Source: Thermoprotei archaeon
GTDB lineage: Archaea > Thermoproteota > Thermoprotei_A > Sulfolobales > Ignisphaeraceae
Assembly (NCBI GenBank): GCA_003661905.1
Contig: QMXA01000056.1
Span: 1-6,708 of the forward strand
DNA length: 6,708 nucleotides
Reading direction: 5' to 3'
Positions 1 to 5,062 of the stretch are shown here, one piece after another. The number at the start of each line of letters is the position of its first letter. Position 1 is the stretch's first letter. The position numbers were made by a program, and so were the translations under genes. A model generated the notes under the pieces. That model had not been told where the DNA came from. It ran no database searches and worked only from the letters and a program-made list of their open reading frames with translations.

Positions 1-1151
1 CCCGGTCTAAAGCCTTTTTCGGTTATGAGGGCTTTTGCTTTTGTTCCTATGTATTCTTTGTTTATGTCAAGACCTATTTTCTCGATTACCTCTTCAAGTA
101 CTTTACATCTTTGTTTCTTAATTATTTCAGGTATTTGAGGCATTGCTGCTGCTTCTGTCCTAGGTCTTATACTATATTGAGCTAAGTGAACTTTATCAGG
201 CTCTATCCTCATAATGAGGTCTAGAGTATTTCTAAATGCATCCTCATCTTCTCCAGGATGTCCTACAATAATATCTGTTGCTATTTGTATATTGGGTATT
301 TTTGATCTTGAGTAATGAATTATGTACTCAAAATCTTCAACTCTATAACCTCTCTTCATTATTTCTAGAACTCCATTATCACCACTTTGAACAGGTATGT
401 GAAGATATTTATACACCTTAGGATTCTTCAAAGATTCTACAAGATCATCAATTATATCGAGCATCCACTGAGGATTCATCTGACCTATTCTAATCATGAA
501 ATCTCCATCAATTTCACAAATCATATTTACTAAATCAGGAAGTCTTATTTTCTCAGATAGATCTCTACCATAAGTTGCTGTATCTTGAGCTGTGATCTCT
601 ATCTCCTTAGCCCCCTTCTTCACTAATTCCTCAACAGTCTTAACGATTAGCTTTGGAGGATAACTTCTTAATTTACCTCTAGCTAATTTAACTATGCAAA
701 AACTACAATCATTTAGACATCCATCAGCTATTGGAACCATTCCTATAACACCAATAGTTGTTGAAGGAACTATAGAAGTACTACGTTCACCATCTAATAA
801 TACTACTCTCTCCCTACTCTCTACTACATGACATATCTTATCTATGTTTTGAGGAGATACTAAACTAGCTTCCGGTACTAATCTACTTACTAAATATGGC
901 TGGGCCTTCGCCATACATCCTGCAACAATTATCTTATAACCATTGTTTAAATACTTCCTTAATTTCTTTAATCTCTTAACCATCTTACTTTCAGAATCTT
1001 TTCTCACTGTACATGTATTGATAATAATTACATTAGCTTCTTCAATATTATTAGTTATAATGTATCCTTTCTTCACCAATAAACTCTTCATTATTTCTGA
1101 ATCAGCTTTGTTTAATGTACATCCATAGGTCTCTATGTATATCTTGGACAT
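1..1151 (-). CDS. tRNA t6A37 methylthiotransferase, MtaB/e-CDKAL1 type (partial, C-terminus off window)
   Basis: Radical-SAM enzyme of the archaeal MtaB/CDKAL1 family, which adds a methylthio group to threonylcarbamoyl-adenosine 37 of ANN-decoding tRNAs (family knowledge). Translating the minus strand from the ATG at 1151 gives 383 uninterrupted residues. The N-terminal UPF0004 domain begins MSKIYIETYGC and carries the three expected auxiliary-cluster cysteines at C11, C47 and C79. The radical-SAM CxxxCxxC motif is C145-C149-C152 (context DGCLNDCSFC), followed by the typical ITAQDTATYGRD stretch and an IPVQSG motif. The frame runs off the left edge, so the end of the protein, including the usual C-terminal TRAM domain, is not visible. 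No Shine-Dalgarno precedes the ATG, but a TATA-like CTTATATT lies about 29 bp upstream, which fits a leaderless transcript. It is divergent from aIF2-beta. MtaB is favoured over other MiaB relatives because of the archaeal context. Confidence 0.93.
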   Translation of the reverse strand, partial: MSKIYIETYGCTLNKADSEIMKSLLVKKGYIITNNIEEANVIIINTCTVRKDSESKMVKRLKKLRKYLNNGYKIIVAGCMAKAQPYLVSRLVPEASLVSPQNIDKICHVVESRERVVLLDGERSTSIVPSTTIGVIGMVPIADGCLNDCSFCIVKLARGKLRSYPPKLIVKTVEELVKKGAKEIEITAQDTATYGRDLSEKIRLPDLVNMICEIDGDFMIRIGQMNPQWMLDIIDDLVESLKNPKVYKYLHIPVQSGDNGVLEIMKRGYRVEDFEYIIHYSRSKIPNIQIATDIIVGHPGEDEDAFRNTLDLIMRIEPDKVHLAQYSIRPRTEAAAMPQIPEIIKKQRCKVLEEVIEKIGLDINKEYIGTKAKALITEKGFRP

Positions 1152-1209
1152 ATCGATGTAATTTATCGCAGTACAGAATATAAGCCTCAAAGTAGTGAAC
1201 TTAGTGATA
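1152..1209. promoter_or_regulatory. Divergent promoter region between methylthiotransferase and aIF2-beta cluster
   Basis: This short gap must start both the minus-strand methylthiotransferase and the plus-strand cluster. On the minus strand CTTATATT (1184-1177) is a good archaeal box A, centred about 29 bp before the ATG at 1151; transcription would then begin almost at the start codon. On the plus strand the same bases read AATATAAG, and a second candidate TTTATCG lies at 1162-1168, which would leave a leader of about 30 nt. Which box drives the plus-strand cluster cannot be decided by eye. Confidence 0.5.
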
Positions 1210-1216
1210 AGGTGAT
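1210..1216 (+). promoter_or_regulatory. Shine-Dalgarno AGGTGAT deciding the aIF2-beta start
   Basis: AGGTGAT matches the complement of the archaeal 16S 3' end and lies 4 nt before the GTG at 1221. The same 4-5 nt spacing is seen before the KH-protein, IscU and TusA-like genes. The earlier in-frame GTG at 1212 lies inside this site and is therefore unlikely to be the start. Confidence 0.7.
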
Positions 1217-1220
1217 AACA

Positions 1221-1646
1221 GTGAATAAGGACATCTTAAAGGATTATATGTATTTACTCAATAGGCTATATGAGAAGTTACCAAGAAAAGTAAAGCCTAC
1301 TATAGAATTTGAGCTACCTCAACTGCAAATAACATATATAGGTCTACATACAACAATTAAGAACTTCGCCCAGCTATGTGATAGAATTCGTAGAACTCCA
1401 AGAATAGTTATGAGGTACTTACTAAGAGAACTTGCTATGCCTGGCACTATTGATGAGCATGGATCATTAACTATTTATGGTAGAGTCTCGGCACAAACTC
1501 TTCAAACACTATTTTCAAGATTTATGAGGAATTATGTTAAATGCCCAACCTGTGGTAGTTACGATACGATATTACAAAGACAGGGAAAGATATGGGTACT
1601 TAGATGTTTAGCATGTGGTGCAGAGACTCCCGTGAGGCCCATATAA
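1221..1646 (+). CDS. Translation initiation factor aIF2 subunit beta
   Basis: Beta subunit of the heterotrimeric factor that brings Met-tRNAi to the small ribosomal subunit. The 141-residue length is normal for archaeal aIF2-beta. An N-terminal helix (roughly residues 5-25) fits the gamma-subunit contact, and the central alpha-beta domain has the family signature TTIKNFAQLCDRIRRTP followed by YLLRELAMPG. The C-terminal zinc ribbon has cysteines at C108, C111, C129 and C132 (CPTC and CLAC) and ends in the typical PVRPI. The longest frame starts at GTG 1212, but GTG 1221 is preferred because AGGTGAT lies 4 nt before it; the choice changes only three residues. It is the first gene of the plus-strand cluster, and its TAA overlaps the next ATG by one base (TAATG). 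Confidence 0.96.
   Translation: MNKDILKDYMYLLNRLYEKLPRKVKPTIEFELPQLQITYIGLHTTIKNFAQLCDRIRRTPRIVMRYLLRELAMPGTIDEHGSLTIYGRVSAQTLQTLFSRFMRNYVKCPTCGSYDTILQRQGKIWVLRCLACGAETPVRPI
1634..1637 (+). promoter_or_regulatory. Shine-Dalgarno GAGG deciding the DUF424 start
   Basis: GAGG inside the end of the aIF2-beta gene lies 8 nt before the ATG at 1646. This is the register expected if GAGG pairs as the first half of GAGGTGAT with a 4-nt spacer. It supports the start at 1646 over the earlier ATG at 1604 or the later one at 1664. Confidence 0.5.
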
Positions 1647-1948
1647 TGAATGGGAAATTCTACATGAAGAAATACGTAGCGAATTCCAAGACTCTTGTAG
1701 CTATTTGCGATGAGGAAATAGTAGGTATGGTATTTAGAGAAGGAGATTTAGTACTGGATGTTTCTAGAAGTTTTTACCAAGGAGATCTTGTAGAAGCAGA
1801 TGAAGCTTTAGAGGAGATAAAATTAGCTGAGCTTGCTATCTTAACTGGTAAGAGAATAGTTACACTAGCTATCAAGGCTGGCTTGGTTCATAAAGAAGCA
1901 GTTCTCAACATTCGCGGACAACTACATGCTCAAATAATGAGGTGGTAA
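1646..1948 (+). CDS. DUF424 family protein, uncharacterised
   Basis: A 100-residue protein recognisable as the archaeal DUF424 family by its core KTLVAICDEEIVGMVFREG, then LVLDVSRSFYQGDLVEADE, then a conserved C-terminal stretch with IVTLAIKAGLV and a final GQLHAQ. No function is established to my knowledge. It has no membrane segment, signal peptide or zinc motif, and is probably a soluble alpha/beta protein. The frame is open back to an ATG at 1604, but the ATG at 1646 is preferred: it overlaps the aIF2-beta stop as TAATG, has GAGG 8 nt upstream, and gives the usual family length. Its position between aIF2-beta and NMD3 suggests a role in translation or ribosome assembly; that is inference from context only. 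Confidence 0.88.
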   Translation: MNGKFYMKKYVANSKTLVAICDEEIVGMVFREGDLVLDVSRSFYQGDLVEADEALEEIKLAELAILTGKRIVTLAIKAGLVHKEAVLNIRGQLHAQIMRW

Positions 1949-1951
1949 TTA

Positions 1952-2815
1952 ATGCCTAGATTCTGTGCTAGATGCGGTGCTCACGAAGGTAAGGAAATGA
2001 AGTTAATAGGATCACTATGTCCCAAGTGTTTCTTGGAGATATATGGGCTAGTCTCAATACCATCAAGAATAACACTAGTTATTTGCCCTAAGTGTGGCGC
2101 TGCATATGTTGATGGGAAATGGATAGATTATGACCTATATGGTGGCGAAATAAGAGTTCTAATAGCTCATGAACTGAGTAAGTCTAAGCCTATACCCCCA
2201 ATAGATAGGGTTGAAGTTGAAGAAATAGAATATATCAGTGCTGAAGAACCTCTAAAGGTAGTTGCTAAATTAAAGGGGATATATAAAGAATTGATTCTTA
2301 GAAAAGACTATGTGGTTGAAACTCTAATAACTAAAAGACCTTGTCCAACATGTATTCGAAGGGCTTCAAAAAGCTTCAAAGCTCTTGTCCAAATCAGGGG
2401 ATTACCAACACTATCTAAGTCCATGAGAATCAAGGTGAGAAAGTTTCTTGAGAGTTTAGGAATGAATATAATTAGAGATATAGTTGATATTGAAGAAACA
2501 AAAAATGGTATAGATCTTAAATTATCCTCACCAGGAACTGCAAGACATATAGCAAATGCTCTTGCAAGGAAGTTTATAGTAAAGATCGTAGAGTCATATG
2601 CATCTATACATAGATCGAGGAATGGTAGAAGAGAAGGTAAATTAACTCTATCGGTTAGGATTCTAAGTACTGAACCTGGAGATTATCTAGTTATAGATAA
2701 TAAACCCTATGTAGTAATATCAGTGGAGAATAGCTACATAGAGCTAGAAGATAGGAATGGGCATAGAGTTAGAATAACTCCGGAAAAACTAATGCATAGA
2801 GTTAGAGCTAAGTAG
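1952..2815 (+). CDS. NMD3-like ribosome biogenesis/50S-associated protein
   Basis: Archaeal homologue of NMD3, which in eukaryotes binds the pre-60S subunit as export adaptor; the archaeal form presumably acts in large-subunit maturation. At 287 residues it lacks the eukaryotic C-terminal shuttling region. The N-terminus holds two zinc sites. The first is C5, C8, C23 and C26. The second appears split, with C45 and C48 in CPKCG joined to C131 and C134 in CPTC about 80 residues later, as is usual for the family. The middle (about 140-225) is a mixed alpha-beta region, and residues from about 225 are beta-rich with EPGDYLVIDNKPYVVIS, like a small SH3/eIF5A-type barrel. The start is well supported: GAGGTGG at 1939-1945 lies just upstream, and the ATG is 3 nt after the DUF424 stop. 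Confidence 0.9.
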   Translation: MPRFCARCGAHEGKEMKLIGSLCPKCFLEIYGLVSIPSRITLVICPKCGAAYVDGKWIDYDLYGGEIRVLIAHELSKSKPIPPIDRVEVEEIEYISAEEPLKVVAKLKGIYKELILRKDYVVETLITKRPCPTCIRRASKSFKALVQIRGLPTLSKSMRIKVRKFLESLGMNIIRDIVDIEETKNGIDLKLSSPGTARHIANALARKFIVKIVESYASIHRSRNGRREGKLTLSVRILSTEPGDYLVIDNKPYVVISVENSYIELEDRNGHRVRITPEKLMHRVRAK

Positions 2816-2868
2816 TAAGTACAAAAAGTACATAAGGATGGTAAAGAGCTTAGATAAGCGGGATTAGT

Positions 2869-3195
2869 ATGGGTAAAAAACGCCGTGCAATGGAAGAAAG
2901 GGCAAAGGAGTTAAGACTTCCAATGGAAGGCGAAGTCATATGTATTGTTACAGAAATCATAGGCGCTGATCATTTAAGAGTTAGATGTATGGATGGAGCT
3001 GTAAGAGTTTGTAGAATTCCAGGTAAATTTAGGAGAAGAGTTTGGATTTCAGAAGGTGATTTAGTTCTCATCCTGCCATGGGACTTTCAACCAAGTAAAG
3101 GAGAAGTCGTGCATAAATATAGCAGAGATGAAGTTAAGAAGCTACTATCTATGGGCTTAGTGACTCAGGAATTACTAGAGCTAGGTCCTGAGTGA
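2869..3195 (+). CDS. Translation initiation factor aIF1A
   Basis: Archaeal eIF1A/IF1 homologue, an OB-fold factor that occupies the A site of the small subunit during initiation. The 108 residues begin with a basic tail (MGKKRRAMEERAKEL). The OB domain follows at about 18-85 with the diagnostic LRVRCMDGAVRVCRIPGKF and RVWISEGDLVLILPWDF segments, then a short helix (SRDEVKKLLSMG). Length and motifs are typical. A 53-bp gap separates it from NMD3, the largest gap in the cluster. The ribosome-binding site is weak (CGGGAT 4 nt before the ATG), so a separate or leaderless transcript is possible, although I see no clear TATA box in the gap. The next gene, RIO1, begins 9 bp after the stop. Confidence 0.96.
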   Translation: MGKKRRAMEERAKELRLPMEGEVICIVTEIIGADHLRVRCMDGAVRVCRIPGKFRRRVWISEGDLVLILPWDFQPSKGEVVHKYSRDEVKKLLSMGLVTQELLELGPE

Positions 3196-3204
3196 TGTCG
3201 AATT

Positions 3205-4035
3205 ATGCCAAAGTACAAAGATGTTGAAGAACGTGTAGATAGATTAAAATTAAGAAAGAGAGAGCCTCGACTAAAAGATAAGGATCTTTTTGAAACAGTA
3301 GAGGAGGTATTTGATAAGAGAACAGTATTAACAATTATAGAGCTTAAGCGAAGAAAATGTCTTAAAACTCTTAAAGGAGTTGTATCAGCAGGTAAGGAAG
3401 CAAGGATTTACTGGGGCAAGACCTATTCAGGAGAGGATGTAGCTGTTAAAATATACTTAACAGTCACAGCAGAGTTCAAGAAGAGCATGTGGAAATACAT
3501 ACGTGGAGATCCAAGATTTGAAGGAGTAGGAAAGCTTCCTACTAGAAAGCTTATAGAGTTATGGGCTCGTAAGGAATTTGGGAATCTAAAGAGAATGTAC
3601 GAAGTTGGAATAAGAGTACCAAGGCCTATTTGTCACTTCAGAAATGTAGTCATTATGGAATTTATAGGAGCTGAAGGGAAGAGAGCTCCATTACTTAAGG
3701 AATACCATGAAGCTGGAGCATTAGACGAAATTGAAGCTTACTACATATTTGATAAAATAATCGAGTATGTAAAGGTTATGTATTTAAAAGCTGGATTAGT
3801 TCATGGAGATTTAAGTGAATATAATGTTATGATATTCAATGGAGAACCTATAATTATAGATGTTAGTCAAGCTGTAAGACTTGATCATCCAAACGCCCTT
3901 AATTTCTTATGGAGAGATATTAAGAATATAGTTCGTTTCTTCTCATATGAAGTGGGTATTGATGTACCGAATGAAGAGGAGCTGTATAAAGCTATTACCT
4001 CCCATATAGTAGAAAAAGGAAGTATGGAGGAATAG
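3205..4035 (+). CDS. RIO1-type atypical serine/threonine kinase/ATPase
   Basis: RIO-family kinase acting late in small-subunit maturation; RIO1 proteins are thought to use ATP to remodel pre-40S/pre-30S particles and release assembly factors. At 276 residues it is typical for archaeal RIO1. A N-terminal helical region (1-55) leads to the RIO1 glycine-poor loop GVVSAGKEARIY at 58-69. The ATP lysine is K82 (AVKIY), the hinge MEFIG is at 151-155, the catalytic loop HGDLSEYN is at 200-207 (catalytic D202, N207), and the metal-binding aspartate is D219 in IDVSQAV. All key residues are present, so it should be active. The ATG is confined by an in-frame TGA at 3193, which is the aIF1A stop; only codons TGT, CGA and ATT lie between. 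GTGAT 8 nt upstream may be the ribosome-binding site. Confidence 0.96.
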   Translation: MPKYKDVEERVDRLKLRKREPRLKDKDLFETVEEVFDKRTVLTIIELKRRKCLKTLKGVVSAGKEARIYWGKTYSGEDVAVKIYLTVTAEFKKSMWKYIRGDPRFEGVGKLPTRKLIELWARKEFGNLKRMYEVGIRVPRPICHFRNVVIMEFIGAEGKRAPLLKEYHEAGALDEIEAYYIFDKIIEYVKVMYLKAGLVHGDLSEYNVMIFNGEPIIIDVSQAVRLDHPNALNFLWRDIKNIVRFFSYEVGIDVPNEEELYKAITSHIVEKGSMEE

Positions 4036-4040
4036 GATTA

Positions 4041-4047
4041 GGTGATC
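4041..4047 (+). promoter_or_regulatory. Shine-Dalgarno GGTGATC before a TTG start
   Basis: GGTGATC is a long match to the anti-Shine-Dalgarno sequence and supports the TTG at 4051 as the start of the KH-domain protein. An in-frame TGA occupies 4048-4050, so no earlier start is possible in this frame. Confidence 0.75.
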
Positions 4048-4050
4048 TGA

Positions 4051-4671
4051 TTGAGTAATGAAAAGAAAGTAAATACTTCAATTTCATTTAGAACTCTTCC
4101 GGGAATATCAAGGCTTTATCTAAAAATACCCCTTGATAGAATTGGAGTCCTTATAGGAGAGCGAGGTGAAGTTCTTAAGAAACTTATGGACTGCACTAGA
4201 ACCAAGATCACTATAGATAATGTAAATGGCACTGTAATTATTGAACCAGCAACTCCCTCAACAACTCCTTCTGAACTTCTAAAAGCTCAAGATTTTATCA
4301 AAGCTATAGCTTATGGCTTTTCACCTGAGAGAGCTGAAAGAGTGTTAGGAGAGGACCAAGTATTAGTAGTGATAGATCTAAAGCAACAAGTGGGACCTAG
4401 CCCTAATCATTTAATGAGAATTAAAGGTAGAATCATAGGTGAAAAAGGAAAGGCAAGAAAGAATCTTGAGGAAATGACAGGTACATATATATCTATATAC
4501 GGTGATTATGTTGCTATAATTGGAGATTATGAATCAGCTAATGCAGCTAGGGAAGCCATAGAACTACTAATACAAGGAAGGCAGCACTCAACTGTATATA
4601 GATATTTAGATAGAGTAATGAGAAGAATAAAGAGACGTGCCATGACTGAACTTTGGGAGAAACATTATTGA
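4051..4671 (+). CDS. Two-KH-domain RNA-binding protein, archaeal Dim2/Pno1 homologue
   Basis: Archaeal relative of Dim2/Pno1, which binds the 3' end region of small-subunit rRNA during maturation; a Pyrococcus Dim2 has been linked to aIF2-alpha (family knowledge). The 206 residues contain two KH domains. KH1 (about 20-85) has the GxxG loop GERG at 36-39 in IGVLIGERGEVLKKL. KH2 (about 105-175) has GEKG at 130-133 in GRIIGEKGKARKNL. A basic C-terminal tail (RVMRRIKRRAM) follows and probably contacts RNA. The start is TTG, directly after an in-frame TGA and 4 nt after GGTGATC, so it is well fixed. It lies 15 bp after RIO1 and is the last visible gene of the cluster. I see no clear terminator after it; no strong T-run occurs in the following 119 bp. 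Confidence 0.94.
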   Translation: MSNEKKVNTSISFRTLPGISRLYLKIPLDRIGVLIGERGEVLKKLMDCTRTKITIDNVNGTVIIEPATPSTTPSELLKAQDFIKAIAYGFSPERAERVLGEDQVLVVIDLKQQVGPSPNHLMRIKGRIIGEKGKARKNLEEMTGTYISIYGDYVAIIGDYESANAAREAIELLIQGRQHSTVYRYLDRVMRRIKRRAMTELWEKHY

Positions 4672-4790
4672 ATTCTCTTACAATATATGCATTGCCTTGA
4701 ATTGCTGCATTAAGATCTACAATGAGAACCTAACTTACATAGATAAGGTATTGAAACTTGGGAAAACATTAGGAGCCCATTACTTATATG
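4672..4790. other. Short intergenic region between KH gene and tRNA-Trp
   Basis: A 119-bp gap between converging transcription units. It holds no convincing gene. ATGCA at 4687-4691 and TGCAT at 4706-4710 could form a weak 5-bp stem. On the minus strand, just beyond the tRNA 3' end, there is a short TTTT at 4768-4765, the only modest candidate for tRNA termination. Confidence 0.4.
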
Positions 4791-4926
4791 TGGTGGGCCC
4801 GGGGGGATTCGAACCCCCGACCTACGGGTCTCTCCCATAAGCTCCAGTCTTATTTCATCCCCCTTAGGGGTCATTAGACCCGTAGAGACTGGAGCCCGCC
4901 GCTCTGCCTGGCTGAGCTACGGGCCC
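4791..4926 (-). tRNA. tRNA-Trp (anticodon CCA) with a 59-nt intron at 37/38 and encoded CCA
   Basis: Read on the minus strand, exon 1 is 4926-4889 and exon 2 is 4829-4791. The acceptor stem GGGCCCG pairs perfectly with CGGGCCC, followed by discriminator A73 and an encoded CCA. The D-stem is GCTC/GAGC with a 9-nt loop; the anticodon stem is GCGGG/CCCGT (one G-U pair); the variable region is AGGTC; the T-stem is GGGGG/CCCCC with loop TTCGAAT. The spliced anticodon loop is CTCCAGA, placing CCA (4892-4890) after U33, so it reads UGG tryptophan codons. Mature length is 77 nt including CCA. The all-GC acceptor and T stems against AT-rich surroundings suggest a thermophile. It is the only RNA gene I find here and lies between the ends of two protein-coding groups. 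Confidence 0.96.
4830..4888 (-). other. Archaeal tRNA-Trp intron (59 nt)
   Basis: Removal by the archaeal splicing endonuclease at AG|U and AG|A leaves a proper 7-nt anticodon loop. The bulge-helix-bulge core is visible: exon CUCC (tRNA 32-35) pairs with intron GGAG (nt 54-57), flanked by 3-nt bulges A-G-U and A-G-A. The distal intron helix of a strict motif is not obvious, so this may be a relaxed form. Inside are a hairpin GGGUC-UAAU-GACCC (nt 8-21), a competing CCCC-UAA-GGGG (nt 19-29), and AUAAG/CUUAU (nt 36-52) closing a loop ACUGGAG that is complementary to the anticodon region. Confidence 0.85.
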
Positions 4927-4951
4927 ACCAGCTATCACAGCTCTACTGCTC

Positions 4952-4958
4952 ATCATAA
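4952..4958 (-). promoter_or_regulatory. Possible TATA-like box for tRNA-Trp
   Basis: TTATGAT on the minus strand is centred about 29 bp upstream of the mature tRNA 5' end, the spacing expected for an archaeal box A giving a very short leader. The match to TTTATATA is only partial, so this rests mainly on position. Confidence 0.25.
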
Positions 4959-5062
4959 CTATTAGTTGTAATAGGTTATTAGCTGTTATGCTTTTTGGAG
5001 GTATATGTTTCTACTTTGCCTTAGAGAGTATATCATAAGCTTATTTCGAGAATCTCATTTAT

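Noticed and set aside
943..1128. A 61-residue hydrophobic open frame on the plus strand
   Set aside because: It lies antisense to the N-terminal UPF0004 domain of the methylthiotransferase, whose frame is unambiguous; it has no ribosome-binding site and is a shadow frame.
1604..1645. Longer N-terminus for the DUF424 protein from ATG 1604
   Set aside because: It would overlap the aIF2-beta zinc ribbon by 43 bases and add residues not typical of the family; ATG 1646 has better ribosome-binding-site spacing and the classic TAATG coupling.
2813..2835. GTAC-AAAAA-GTAC in the NMD3-aIF1A gap as a hairpin or terminator
   Set aside because: The stem is only 4 bp and the A-run is on the wrong strand for termination of this cluster.
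4830..4888. The tRNA-Trp intron as a functional canonical box C/D methylation guide
   Set aside because: The C and D boxes are imperfect, no C box precedes the first guide within the intron, and N+5 counting does not place the target at C34; kept only as a hypothesis in the findings.
4771..4930. tRNA-Trp as an integration (att) site; GGGCTCC at 4779-4773 (minus) repeats part of the tRNA
   Set aside because: The repeat is only 7 bases, there is no integrase or foreign gene, and both flanks are conserved housekeeping genes.
4927..4960. ATGATGA on the minus strand as box C of a C/D small RNA upstream of tRNA-Trp
   Set aside because: No box D (CTGA) at a workable distance, and the segment is too short before the tRNA begins; it overlaps the likely tRNA promoter.
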